From the NCBI RefSeq assembly GCF_020536995.1, contig NC_068356.1, positions 22,425,809 to 22,489,808 of the forward strand: 64,000 nucleotides of DNA. The letters run 5' to 3'. The DNA is from Dreissena polymorpha. Taxonomy: Eukaryota > Mollusca > Bivalvia > Myida > Dreissenidae. Made by a program: the position numbers and the translations under genes. Below the pieces are notes generated by a model. That model worked only from the letters and a program-made list of their open reading frames with translations, was not told the DNA's origin and searched no databases. Below, piece by piece: positions 12,201 through 21,250 of the stretch; within the stretch, counting starts at the first letter, position 1, and every line of letters starts with the position of its first letter.

Positions 12201-15200
12201 CTTCACTTCCTCAAATAAGAGTTATTGCCCATTGTTGTTTTTGTATGACTTAACTTTTCAAGGGTATATCTCAGATACGCTTCAATATTTCAGCATGAAA
12301 CTTCATGGGTGTGTAAATATCAATGAGGAGAATTGCTATACATAAAAATAAATACCTTTCACGTAATTATTACCTATTCATTATTACCCTGCACGTAATG
12401 ATTATACTGTGTATTTAGTGATTTTATACAGATCCATAAACAATGTTTATATTGCCGGGGATATCTATTAAAAGAATTTGCTTGTTTGAATTATTTTTTT
12501 ATTCAAGTGAATATGATGCAGTTGTGGTAGATAGTAAATACTAGGGATGGCAACGGTTAATCGGTTAACGGGTTAATTGTTTCTTTAGGAGGTTAACCGA
12601 TTACAAAATAAATAATCGGTTACTCTCGCAGAAAACACAATTTTTGGCTGAACGCAATAAATGCTCAAATCGTCAGTTTTGTTTTACTTCATTTCACTGT
12701 AATGGCTAATCCGCTTATCTTATCGCAAATTATCGGCAATTACCACCCTGTAATGCCCCCTGTGGATCAATAGTGATTATCATTGTAAACTATCGCGTGC
12801 AGCGGAATAATGGGCAGGCACGCGAGCAATTCGCACTTCCTTTGCAGTTTGTTTAGCACTTTACATTTTAGTGTGTTTCAATTTTTCACATATTGTTAAA
12901 TTTAAATTACAAACCGATCAATTAGGCTTGTCAATTAGCACATTTGACTGCCACATGTCATTTTATGTTATAAATATTAATTCAACGTGAATATCCAGTA
13001 TAAATTCGGTCCAACTTGTTAAGATATCATGTTTTTAAAAAGTTAAGCGACACAAACAACAATCATGCTTCTTACCATGATCGGATGCTTGGAAATTGTT
13101 CAAACAGGCTGCTGACAAGAAATCAGCTACATGCATACTATGCCCAACGACAATTTCGTTGCATGGGGGTACATCCAAAAATCTCCATCAATCAAATGAA
13201 TGAAAAAAAATAACATGCACATTTTGTTTTGTTTGTTTGTTGTTGTTGTTTTTTGGTGTTTTTTTGCAAGTCCAGTGAAGTATGCCATTGCGTTGACTAC
13301 CATTGCTTGATAAAATCAATGAAGCTGGACACCGTGATCACACCTGATCACTGTTGTTTTAACAACTATTGCAAACTTGAACGCTCTAATAAGGACATTG
13401 ATATAACAGGCCTTAACAACAGAGGTTTGAAAACCACTTTGCCCGTTGCAAATTAAATTTACGCTATTTGACAATTGTTAAAAACAGCAAACTATTAATG
13501 CAAGTAATTCTTAAAGGATAGTGGGTGTTAGTGTTAATAAAACACAATATAATTTAAATTCCGCACTAGCTTTTATTGATCAAGATGTAGAACAATAATC
13601 GTGTGTAAATGACATGAAGCTAATATTACAACAAAGAAATATCACAGTTCACCGACAAGCATGTAAAAAATTGTTTATAAACATATACGTTTTTCGGGTG
13701 TTTTTTTATATTTATTTTTGGTGGTACAAATACAGTCGGTTAACCGGTTAACCGCTCGAATATTGAAACAGGTTAACCGGTTACGGATTTCATCAGGTTT
13801 GCCATCCCTAGTAAATACATAAAAATAAATTTAAAGTAATACTAAAGTAAGGACACCTATAACTGAACAAATAAGGTACTTAATAAATGTATTAGGTATT
13901 AGGTGATGGATTGGAATAAATCTCTATCTCATGCAGTATAAATGTGCATTTAGTACATTTTGCACATAACACCATTAAATGGCTATTATTTAGTTTTGAT
14001 ATAGAGGATATTTGTTGTATTCCATGGAATATCGATTTTATTTCACAAGTGATCATATGAAATAATATTTTTTTGAGTGGCGCAGCCACGAGTGATAATA
14101 TCTATTTTTTATGGTCACAAGTGAATTAAAATCGTTATTCCATCGAATCCAACACATTTTCTTTTTATTTTATGCTTTTTTCACCATTAATTTACATTGT
14201 TCAGGAGTTTAACTGGATAATTTCACTGGATTTATGACGTCATTTCATCGGAAAAATGACGTCATTTCACAGTAAAACAGTGAAAAATATCGATATTTAT
14301 ACCCCCACAAATGAAGTTTAGGGGGTATATAGGAGTGAACTTGTCTGTTGGTTGGTCGGTTGGTAGGTTGGTCGGTCTGTCTGTCTGTCGGTCCGTATTA
14401 AGTGTCCGCTCTCTAATTCAAGTAGTTTTCATCTGATCTTCACCAAACTTGGTCAGAAGTTGTATCTAGATGATGTCTAGGCCAAGTTCAAACATGGGCC
14501 TTGCCGGGTCAAAAACTAGGTCACTGGGTCACTTAGTGCGTTTTAAACATTCAGCATGTTGTCTGCTCTCTAATTCAAGTAGTTTTCATCCGATCTTCAC
14601 CAAACTTGGTCAGAAGTTGTATCTACATGATGTCTAGGCCAAGTTCGAACATGGACCTTGCCGGGTCAAAACTAGGTCACGGGGTCACTTAGTGCGTTTT
14701 AAACATTCAGCATGTTGTCCGCTCTCTAATTCAAGTAGTTTTCATCCGATCTTCACCAAACTTGGTCAGAAGTTGTATCTAGATGATCTTAAGGCCAAGT
14801 TCGAACATGGGCCTTGCCGGGTCAAAACTAGGTCACAGGGTCACTTAGTAAGTTTTTAACATTCAGCATGGTGTCCTCTCTCTTATTCAAGTAATTTTCA
14901 TCCGATCTTCACCAAACTTGGTCAGAAGTTTTATCTAGATGGTCTGAAGGCTAAGTTCGAACATGGGCCATGCCAGATCAAAACTAGGTCACAGGGTCAC
15001 TTAGTACGTTTTACACATTGAGCATGGTGTCCGCTCTCTAATTCAAGTAGTTTAAATCTGATCTTCACCACACTTGGTCAGAAGTTGTAACTAGATGATG
15101 TGTAGGTCAAGTTAGAACATGGGCCATGCCGGGTCAAAAACTAGGTCATGGGGTCACTTAGTGTGATTTAAACCTCACCATGTTGTCCGCTCTCTAATTC

Positions 15201-18116
15201 AAGTAGTTTTTATCCAATCTTCACCAAAATTGGTCAGAAGTTGTATCTTGATAATGTTTAGGGGCAAGTTTGAATATGGGTCATGCCGGGTCAAAACAAG
15301 GTCACGGGGTCACTTAGTGCGTTTTAAACATCACAATATTGTCCGCTCTCTAATTCAAGTAGTTTTCATCCAATCTTCAAGTTGTATCTAGATGATGTCT
15401 AGGTCAAGTTTGAATATGGGTAATGCTGGGTCAAAAACTAGGTCACGGGGTATCTTAGTGCGTTGTAAACCTCACCATGTTGTCCGCTCTCTAATTCAAG
15501 TAGTTTTCATCCAATCCTCATCAAACTTGGTCACAAGTTTTATCTAAATGATCTCTAGGACAAGTGTGAACATGGGCCATTCCGGGCCTAAAATTAGGTC
15601 ACGGGGTCACTTAGTGCGTTTTTTAACATTCATCATGGTGTCCGCTTTCTAATTCAAGTAGTTTACATCCGATCTTCACCAAACTTTGTCAGAAGTTTTA
15701 TGGAGATGATCTTAAGGCCAAGATAGAACATGGGCCTTTTTGGGTCAAAAAATAGGTCAAGGGGTCACTTAGTGCGTTTTAAAAATTGAGCATGGTGTCC
15801 GCTGTTTTTTGTGAAGACGACATGCAAAATATTATGTGTCAATGCGGCATGTGGGGGTATTTGTCACGTCTGTGACAAAGCTCTAGTTTTCATTGTTATT
15901 TTTCACTGTTTAAAACAGTGAAATACCAGTTTTATTTCACTGATATTTCTCTATAAACCAACGGAAAGCATAAAATAAAAATGTTTTCTTAACATGACGT
16001 ATTTGGAATCTACTACCGAATAACTGCATCTATAAGCAAACAGACGGGATACCTAGACCTGACATGTTTGAAATGCCACATCGTAGCAAGTGTACATTTG
16101 TTAACTCTTTCTATTATTATGCCCCCCTTCGAAGAAGAGGGGGTATATTGCTTTGCTCATGTCGGTCGGTCTGTCGGTCCGTTCACCAGGTGGTTTCCGG
16201 ATGATAACTCAAGAACACTTGGGCCTAGGATCATGAAACTTCATAGGTACATTTATCATGACTCGCAGATGACCCCTATTGATTTTGTGGTCACTAGGTC
16301 AAAGGTCAAGGTGACCCGAAATAGTAAAATGGTTTCCGGATGATAACTCAAGAACGCTTAGGCCTAGGATCATGAAACTTAATAGGTAGATTGATCATGA
16401 CTCGCAGATGACCCCTATTGATTTTCAGGTCACTAGGTCAAAGGTCAAGGTCACAGTGATCCGAAATATTTTAATGGTTACCGGATGATAACTCAAGAAC
16501 GCTTAGGCCTAGGATCATGAAACTTGATAGGAAGATTGATCATGACTCGCAGATGACCCCTATTGATTTTCAGGTCACTAGGTCAAAGGTCAAGGTCACA
16601 TTGACCCAAAATAGTAAAATGGTTTCCGGATGATAACTCAAGAACGCTTATGCCTAGGATCATGAAACTTCGTAGGTAGATTGATAATGGCTGGCAGATG
16701 ACCCCTATTGATTTTCAGGTCACTAGGTCAAAGGTCAAGGTCACGGTGACCCGAAATAGTAAAACGGTTTACGGATGATAACTCAAGAACGCTTATGTCT
16801 AGGATCATGAAACTTCATAGGTACATTGATCATGACTCACAGATAACCCCTATTGATTTTCAGGTCACTAGGTCAAAGGTCAAGGTCACGGTGACCCGAA
16901 ATAGTAAAATGGTTTCCGGATGATAACTCAAGAACGCTTTTGCCTAGGATCATGAAACTTGATAGGTAGATTGATCATGACTCGCAGTTGACCCCTATTG
17001 ATTTTCAGGTCACTATATCAAAGGTCAAGGTCGCGCTGACCTGAAATAGTAAAATGGTTTCTGGATGATAACTCAAGAACGCTAATGGCGACGATCATGA
17101 AACTTCATAGGTACATTGATCATGACTTGCAGATGACCCCTATTGATTTTCAGGTCACTGATCAAAGGTCAAGGTCATGGTGACCCGAAATAGTAAAATG
17201 GTGTCCGGATGATAACTCAAGAACGCTTATGCCTAGGATCATGAAACTTCATAGGTACATTGATCATGACTCGCAGATGACCCCTATCGATTTTGAGGTC
17301 ACTAGGTCAAAGGTCAAGTTCACGGTGACCCGAAATAGTAAAATGGTTTCCGGATGATAACTGAGGAACGCTTATTCCTAGAATCATGAAACTTGAAAGG
17401 TAGATAGATCATGACTTGCAGATGACCCCTATTGATTTTCAGGTCACTAGGTCAAAGGTCAAGGTCACGGTGACCTGAAGTAGTAAAATGGTTTCCGGAT
17501 GATAACTCAAGAACGCTTATGGCTAGGATCATGAAACTTCATATGTACATTGATCATGACTGGCAGATGACTTCTATTGATTTTCAGGTCACTAAGTCAA
17601 AGATTAAGGTCACAGTGACAAAAAACATATTCACACAATGGCTGTCACTACAACGGAGAGCCCATATAGGGGCCTGCATGTTTTACAAACAGCCCTTGTT
17701 TTAATTGTCCTCCACTTAAGGAAGGGGGAAGGATATAGTTTTGTTTTTTATCCCTCTGTCCATAAGTCAGCTTGTCTGTTACAAACTTTTCAGGGCTATA
17801 TCTTAGGAACTATATATGATTCCAACATGAAACAAAACAATATATTCATAAAGTAAATATATTTGCGAAACAAAATTTATTGATGATGTCACAAAATTAA
17901 TGTCACATTTTTGTCAAAAGAAAAAATTGAAAGATCAAACAACTTATTAGATTTACCATCATGCTGACAAGATGTGTGTTTGACTGTGGTTTCAGATTCC
18001 GCAGTACGTACCTTGCCCAGGGCGGTGGTGTCAGTGCCAAGTCAGTGTTCCAGCAGTTCACAGGGCGAAATCCTTCCCTTGAAAGCCTGGTGAAGAGATA
18101 CCCCATGGAAGAATAA
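280..18116 (+). CDS. M3-family oligopeptidase homologue lacking the zinc motif (3' eight exons)
   Basis: Exons 280-349, 1031-1111, 3402-3523, 4186-4390, 7006-7081, 9461-9614, 11178-11257 and 17996-18116 join in phase to 302 codons plus TAA; 5' exons lie outside the window. The product follows the C-terminal half of oligopeptidase A / thimet oligopeptidase: VDVWHQDVTAYNLLNEDGS, LYIDPFARPTKR, SFREVLALFSE, HHLTGEPL, YVAAYYMNIWSEMLAA and a GGGVSAKSVFQQFTGRNP tail like the family's final GG...F.GR.P. Where active M3 enzymes have FHEFGH or FHEMGH the exon 3/4 junction encodes FSEMGN, so both zinc histidines are lost. The later glutamate ligand (family DAVELPSQFMENW) is a tyrosine (DAIYVVSNVMKMM). 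The fold appears kept and peptidase activity probably lost. Clean reading phase over eight exons argues against a dead pseudogene. The orthologue name is uncertain, so no symbol is given. Confidence 0.85.
350..1030 (+). other. Intron, nothing recognised
   Basis: AT-rich intron of the M3 homologue with GT at 350 and AG at 1029-1030. No coding, RNA or repeat signal was seen. Confidence 0.6.
1112..1790 (+). other. First part of intron, nothing recognised
   Basis: AT-rich sequence after the exon ending at 1111. Short open frames near 1670 have no recognisable content. Confidence 0.55.
1890..2275 (+). repeat. Degenerate ~120-bp tandem repeat
   Basis: The phrase CCCCAAGCGGAATGCT, followed by TATTGTCTTTAGG-like sequence, recurs near 1897, 2075 and 2195. 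The last two units are about 120 bp apart and share GGATAAAGATATAG, GGGGTTGC and AATCACCAGGAGT. It is a short, diverged tandem array inside an intron. Confidence 0.6.
2272..2661 (+). other. GC-richer open frame, unrecognised
   Basis: A 129-codon open frame lies in a patch clearly richer in GC than the surrounding intron. It includes an acidic/basic stretch (KAREEREEDLCQIVST). No family is recognised, and there are no convincing splice sites to the host gene. It may be a remnant of a mobile-element gene or a chance frame; it adjoins the tandem repeat just upstream and could belong to the same element. Confidence 0.25.
2700..3300 (+). repeat. Old degenerate interspersed repeat
   Basis: Phrases such as CTAGCTGACATATAGACCTAG, GGTCACAGTTAAGGTCAC and GTATGGAGATGTTGTGC recur in diverged form at 8400-8910 (GGTGACATGCAGACCTAG, GATGGAGATATTGTGC). 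No clear ends or coding capacity were seen. Confidence 0.45.
3524..4185 (+). other. Intron, nothing recognised
   Basis: Intron between the exon ending LFSE and the exon starting MGNS. It begins GTACGA and ends TTTTTGTAG. The sequence is AT-rich with no repeat or RNA feature seen. Confidence 0.6.
4399..6345 (+). repeat. 21-bp minisatellite, about 92 copies, in an intron
   Basis: The unit TCTGCAGTCTTGTGGGTGTAG is repeated almost without break for about 1.95 kb. Common variants are GGG/AGG/TGG before TGTAG and CAT for CTT. Because 21 is a multiple of three, long open frames appear on both strands (for example iterated CSLQSCG on + and DYTHKTA or LQTTPTR on -). The same codon-register artefact in several frames shows these are not genes. 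The array starts only ~9 bp after the splice donor of the exon ending at 4390. Each unit carries a PstI site and a TGTAG acceptor-like run. Confidence 0.95.
6388..6750 (+). mobile_element. Non-autonomous element, GCTCCCCC-hairpin family
   Basis: It begins with a hairpin (TATGCTCCCCCAAATTG ... TTTTGGGGGGAGCATATAG), then a GTCCGTCCGTCC run. The body includes AAACTTTATGGGAAGCTTC and GAGTTATGGCCCTTTGAAA. It ends ACGGTTTCTTGTTT. A longer reverse-orientation copy lies at 30279-30974. There is no coding capacity. Confidence 0.75.
7105..7340. mobile_element. Fold-back MITE-like element
   Basis: Left arm GAAAACTGGGCTTAATGCATGTG...CCCAGATTAGCCTGTG is mirrored by CAGGCTAATCTGGGATGACAC...CATTAAGCCCAGTTTTCTC, giving long inverted arms. 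Related copies lie at 57796-57975 and, split, at 9630-10835. It starts about 25 bp after the donor of the exon ending at 7081. No coding capacity. Confidence 0.75.
7430..7787 (+). mobile_element. AGGTCA core-repeat element, 5' truncated
   Basis: It shares CATAGCCAGCTCGTTGT, ATCAAAGTGCTTCCACCTAC and CACCCATTTTGGGGTCACTAG with 11291-11942, but has one core unit and lacks the 5' hairpin. It ends GATGCTCTTGTTT. It contains GGGTCACTGTGACCT, one base from a palindromic nuclear-receptor site. Confidence 0.75.
7860..8160 (+). repeat. Old degenerate repeat, related to 2700-3300
   Basis: Phrases CAACCACTCCATATCACTG, AAGGTCACCGACCAAGTTCC and GTGTTCAACAACTCCATATC resemble diverged AGGTCA-family core text. 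No ends are discernible. Confidence 0.35.
8180..8382 (+). repeat. 27-bp tandem repeat, ~7 copies
   Basis: The unit AAGGTTAGCATGCTACAAGT plus ACATTTC recurs with small changes (CATAAGTAC, CACATATAT, GATATAAATAC). The minus-strand frame (MLTLKCTCS-like) is a by-product of the period. Confidence 0.9.
8400..8910 (+). repeat. Old degenerate interspersed repeat
   Basis: It shares diverged text with 2700-3300, including GACATGCAGACCTAG, GTTACTGTTGCTGA and GATGGAGATATTGTGC, plus GAGTTATGCCCCTTGTTG as in other core-repeat elements. No intact ends. Confidence 0.4.
9075..9355 (+). repeat. 30-bp tandem repeat, ~9 copies
   Basis: The unit TTCTCCTCCATAGTTCTG plus CCCTACATCATT is tandemly repeated. Period 30 keeps two plus-strand frames open; they are artefacts. 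It lies just upstream of the exon at 9461. Confidence 0.9.
9630..10835. mobile_element. Fold-back element split by a later insertion
   Basis: 9630-9706 (CGTCCCAGATTAGCCTGTGC ... CAACACTTTCCCC) and 10715-10835 (CAAGTTTTGGCAGAAAGTG ... AATGAAGCCCAGTTTTCCC) are the two parts of one fold-back element like 7105-7340. They are separated by the core-repeat element at 9709-10702, which must therefore be the younger insertion. Confidence 0.7.
9709..10702 (+). mobile_element. Core-repeat element with six ~145-bp units
   Basis: It starts AACTCGCCTGTTACTAAG, continues through GTGCGTGCGTCCGTC, then carries six units. Each unit has GGTCACAGTTTTCATC, AATCTTTATGAAATTTGGTC and GGGTCATCTGGGGTCA. It ends TCAGGTGAGCGATTCAGGG and GGCCCTTTTGTTT. 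It is non-coding; short open frames repeat with the unit. Confidence 0.85.
10966..11163 (+). repeat. Hairpin-type interspersed repeat
   Basis: GCTCTAGACCAGCCTGCG and GTGCAGGCTGGGCTAGAGC are inverted arms, followed by CATATGGCATAAGACCCATTTTCCC. Same family as 31-150 and 58136-58315. It ends about 15 bp before the exon at 11178, so it sits over that exon's likely branch-point region. Confidence 0.65.
11291..11942 (+). mobile_element. AGGTCA core-repeat element with three ~150-bp units
   Basis: It opens with a hairpin (TATCCCCTGCCAAACGTGGAGGGAT), then GTCCGTCCGCCTGTCTGTCC. Three units follow, each with TTAACATTGGCTCTAAAATC, CTTCCACCTACAAC and CCCATTTTTGGGTCACTAGG. It ends CAGTGCTCTTGTG. AGGTCACTGTGACCT at 11586-11600 and 11732-11746 is an exact palindromic estrogen-response-type site. 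AGGTCAAAGGTCA at 11569-11581 is an exact DR1. Confidence 0.85.
11950..12390 (+). repeat. Degenerate ~150-bp repeat units
   Basis: Three diverged units share TATATCTCAGATACC, AACATGAAACTTCATAGG, ATATCAATGAGGA and AAGAACCATAACCCT. They resemble the core of another dispersed family. No coding capacity. Confidence 0.5.
12542..13810. mobile_element. Non-autonomous hAT-type DNA transposon, 8-bp TSD
   Basis: Terminal inverted repeats are TAGGGATGGCAA and TTGCCATCCCTA. The identical octamer GTAAATAC flanks both ends (12534-12541 and 13811-13818). An 8-bp duplication and ends of this kind are the hAT signature. Subterminal GGTTAACCGGTTAACC-like iterations (GGTTAATCGGTTAACGGG on the left, CGGTTAACCGGTTAACCG on the right) are likely transposase sites. 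The 1,269-bp body has only short frames and no transposase, so it is non-autonomous. The exact duplication suggests a young insertion. Confidence 0.9.
14150..15991. mobile_element. TIR element split by a core-repeat insertion
   Basis: Left end ACACATTTTCTTTTTATTTT + ATGCTTTTTTC near 14153 is mirrored near 15966 by GGAAAGCATAAAATAAAAATG. Inside lie CAGTGAAA / TTTCACTG inverted stretches. The middle (14298-15890) is an unrelated core-repeat element, so this is the older host element. Confidence 0.6.
14298..15890 (+). mobile_element. Core-repeat element with nine ~155-bp units
   Basis: The 5' hairpin is TATACCCCCACAAATG ... TTTAGGGGGTATATAGG, followed by GTCGGTCTGTCTGTCTG and GGTCCGTATT. Nine units follow, each with GTCCGCTCTCTAATTCAAG, CCGATCTTCACCAAACTTGG and GGTCACTTAGTGCGTTTTAA. 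The end is ACAAAGCTCTAGTTTT. Its cores match 18425-19163 although the two elements' ends differ. Confidence 0.85.
16118..17702 (+). mobile_element. Core-repeat element with ~ten ~147-bp units
   Basis: The 5' hairpin TATGCCCCCCTTCGAAG ... AGAGGGGGTATA is followed by GTCGGTCGGTCTGTCGGTCC. Units carry GGATGATAACTCAAGAACGC, CCTAGGATCATGAAACTTC and CAGGTCACTAGGTCAAAGG. The end is CAAACAGCCCTTGTTTT. Some units contain AAGGTCACGGTGACCC, a near-palindromic nuclear-receptor half-site pair. Confidence 0.85.
17708..17860 (+). repeat. Fragment of another core-repeat family
   Basis: CCTCCACTTAAGGAAGGGGG is a hairpin-like start. It is followed by CCCTCTGTCCATAAGTCAG and AGGGCTATATCTTAGGAAC, the same layout as the other elements, but it stops after one partial unit. 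Confidence 0.4.
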
Positions 18117-18232
18117 ATTGTACTAGAATTATGGGCTTTATTCCTTTATGAAAGGGACTGGACACCAGAGACTGGGATGATCTGTGTCAATATTTATAAA
18201 GATTCTTAAGTTATTATTTACTAAAATTGCAA

Positions 18233-18238
18233 AATAAA
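18233..18238 (+). promoter_or_regulatory. Likely poly(A) signal of the M3 homologue
   Basis: AATAAA lies 117 bases after the stop codon ending at 18116. A second AATAAA at 18374-18379 is an alternative. Confidence 0.5.
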
Positions 18239-18424
18239 GTCACAATTATGTTACTAGTAATTAACAACTTTATAAATAGTGTCCATCCCACCTTCCTGTT
18301 AGCTCAAGGATGTTTGTACAAGAATTGGAAGTAAAGTTCTTTAATGAAAAACAAACAATTATGTGCTATTCCCAATAAATATATACCTATGATATGTCAA
18401 CTAACTCCTTAATTGACCATTTTT

Positions 18425-19163
18425 TATACGCCCGTTTTTAAAAACAGGATGTATTATAGTTTCACCCTTGGCGGGCGGCAGGCGGGCGGCGTCCACAGCA
18501 GTGTCCGCTCTCTAATTTAAATAGTTTTCATCCGATATTCACCAAACTTGGTCAGAAGTTGTGTCTAGTATCTAGTCAAGTTCGAATATGGGTCATGCTG
18601 GGTAAAACACTAGGTCACGGGGTCACTTAGTGCATTTCAAGGATAAAGCATGGTGTCCGCTCTCTAATTGAAGTAGTTTGCACCCGATCTTCACCAAACT
18701 TTGTCTAGATGATATGTAGGTCAAGTTCAAATATGGGTCATGCAGGGTCAAAAACGAGGTCGCGAGGACACTTAGTGCATTTCAAGCATTGAGCATGGTG
18801 TCCGCTCTCTAATTGAAGTAGTTTTCATCCGATCTTCACCTAATTTGGTCAGAAGTTGTGTCTAGATGATATTTAGGTCAAGTTCAAATATTGGTCATGC
18901 CGGGTCAAAAACGAGGTCACGATGTCACTTAGTGCATTTCAAGCATATAGCATGGTGTCCGCTCTCTAATTGAAGTAGTTTTCATCTGATCTTCACCCAA
19001 TTTAGTCAGATGTTACGTCTAAATGATATCTAGGTCAAGTTCAAATATGGGTCATGCCGGGTCAATAACTAGGTCTCGGGGTCACTTAGTGCATTTCAAG
19101 CATTGAGCATGGTTTCCAAAACCTTCGAACGGGCGTATCTTGTGACAGTTTGGCACTCTTGTT
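18425..19163 (+). mobile_element. Core-repeat element with four ~155-bp units and inverted ends
   Basis: The start TATACGCCCGTTTTTAAAAA is partly mirrored near the end by TTCGAACGGGCGTATC. GGCGGGCGGCAGGCGGGCGG follows the start. Units carry GTCCGCTCTCTAATTGAAG and GGTCACTTAGTGCATTTCAA. The end is TTTGGCACTCTTGTT. It lies just downstream of the M3 gene. Confidence 0.8.
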
Positions 19164-19319
19164 ACACTTATGGCTTAAATGTTATGCTTGGGCACATATT
19201 CAAGACTTTAAAAAAATAAACTTTTTTACTAAAAATTTTTTGAATCTAATTGATTTTGTATTTGAGCCTATTTAATAAACTTGTGTGTACTGTGTATGAA
19301 ATAGTACTGTAATTGAAAA

Positions 19320-19785
19320 TAAGGGATATTATCACTCATGTTCCATCTTTACCGCTAGATTAATGACTAAAGTAAATAAGGGATATTATCACTCATGATC
19401 CATCTTTACCGCTAGATTAATGACTAAAGTAAATAAGGGATATTATCACTCATGTTCCATCTTTACCGCTAGATTAATGACTAAAGTAAATAAGGGATAT
19501 TATCACTCATGTTCCATCTTTACCGCTAGATTAATGACTAAAGTAAATAAGGGATATTATCACTCATGTTCCATCTTTACCGCTAGATTAATGACTAAAG
19601 TAAATAAGGGATATTATCACTCATGTTCCATCTTTACCGCTAGATTAATGACTAAAGTAAATAAGGGATATTATCACTCATGTTCCATCTTTACCGCTAG
19701 ATTAATAAATGACTAAAGTAAATAAGGGATATTATCACTCATGTTCCATCTTTACCGCTAGATTAATGACTAAAGTAAATAAGCA
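19320..19785 (+). repeat. 57-bp tandem repeat, ~8 near-identical copies
   Basis: The unit begins AAATAAGGGATATTATCACT and contains CCATCTTTACCGCTAGATTA. Copies are almost identical, so the array is young or recently homogenised. Period 57 opens a 19-residue repeated frame (KVNKGYYHSCSIFTARL) that is an artefact. One unit has a 4-bp insertion (AATAAATGAC). Confidence 0.95.
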
Positions 19786-19789
19786 CAAT

Positions 19790-20790
19790 GAGACCATTCA
19801 AAGTGAAGGCTTCATTTTCTGACTCTGTGTGGTCATTTAATTGATTGGAAGTTTTTACAACATGTATATGATAACTGTAAATTCCTATAGAGTTTTTGTA
19901 CTGTATTGTATTGTTTTGTACTATTCTTAACTTTGGGAACTCTTGATTATAATTGTTATGTTCACCATTGTTGTTTTTGAAGCTTAAGATAATTATGTCT
20001 TGTATAATTTTTTCGATATTCTCATTGTGCACTGTACAATGCATTATTATGTTTGCTGGAATTAAATTTGCAATTATGTTTGGATTAATTGAACATTTTT
20101 TTCTGAAACAAATGGTAGCATTTGTGTCTATAAGTAAACCAAAGTTCTGCACAGCTTCAGCCCGAAACCAAACTAGCGGCCACTCACTGCTGGCTACCAT
20201 TGGTCTGACACCAGTAGCAGGAAAGTCAAGGTGCATTGTGGGTTTAATTAGTATTAGTAGACATTGCTTAATCAGTGAGCATACTATAGAAGCTTCAGTC
20301 TGATAATGGTTGTAATCAGATTATTCTGCTCCAGGAAGTGATGCTCTCTTGACATTTACTAGTATTAGATTTATGCCTACTAAAGGTTTGGAATTTGGTC
20401 ATAAATTAATATTGAGTACCCGTTAATTCAAATGATAAACATTGTTTTATATTAGAAGTAATTTTTGTTGGTGGATATTTTAAATAGATACTGATCTATT
20501 GAGTATAAGATCATTCAAAATAAAAAATCAGCTCCTGCATAAGTAAGTTCAGTCCATGTCGTGTGATGTTACATACAAGTACATTTGTAGTATATCTAAC
20601 GGCTATTTAAATAGTCCACTCTTCTTCTTCTTCTTCTACTTTTATAATAATGGCTATGTTCAATACTGATACATTATGGCCATGCGTGGGGGGTTAAAAA
20701 GAAATAGATTGATAGTCTTCCCGAGTTACTCAATCCACTCAAGAAAATCCTATCAACAGTGATAAAAAAGGTGCAAAACCTAACACCTTA
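19790..20790. other. Intergenic, nothing recognised
   Basis: AT-rich sequence. Overlapping frames on both strands at 19763-20303 share no recognisable protein. A short TTCTTC run lies at 20622-20637. Confidence 0.5.
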
Positions 20791-20802
20791 AGCCCTTAAG
20801 AC

Positions 20803-21250
20803 TTAAATATATACATATACAACTGTGCATGTGGTGAGAATATTAGTCGAGTTAAAAACAAGCACTGATTTAAATCCAGGGATCGTATCAGCGCTGACTA
20901 CATAAGATGGAAGTGTGTTCCATTGTACAACTGTTCTTGGAAAGAATGAAAATTTGTGGTAATCAGCTGTACTTGGTGGTATTTGGTATGCCATGTGATG
21001 ATGAGGGCGTGAGTGTCTAATGTATGGAGTGAGATAGTGAAGGGGATTGACATCAACATGATTATATACTATTTTGTAGAACAAAATGAGTCTAGCTTGT
21101 TGTCTTCTTGATTGCAAGGTATTCCAATTCAAATCCTTAATTATATTTGTGACCGTGCCCGGTGTCTTGCTGTAATTATTTGTTACAAATCTGGCAGCTT
21201 GACGCTGAACATTATCAATTTTATCAATATCTTTCTGATATATCTTTCTT
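20803..21250 (-). mobile_element. LINE reverse-transcriptase C-terminal remnant
   Basis: Read on the minus strand, 21250 to 21133 encodes IDKIDNVQRQAARFVTN and continues through LNWNTLQSRRQQARLILFYK to YHKFSFFPRTVVQWNTLPS. This is the typical end of non-LTR retrotransposon ORF2 in jockey/CR1-like LINEs. No endonuclease or catalytic RT motif is present, so it is a 5'-truncated dead copy. Confidence 0.8.

Noticed and set aside
19420-19716. 98-codon repeated protein frame
   Set aside because: It follows the 57-bp tandem array exactly; a frame artefact of the period.
19763-20303. 157- and 116-codon frames overlapping on opposite strands
   Set aside because: No recognisable domain, no splice context and AT-rich composition; overlapping antisense frames suggest chance.
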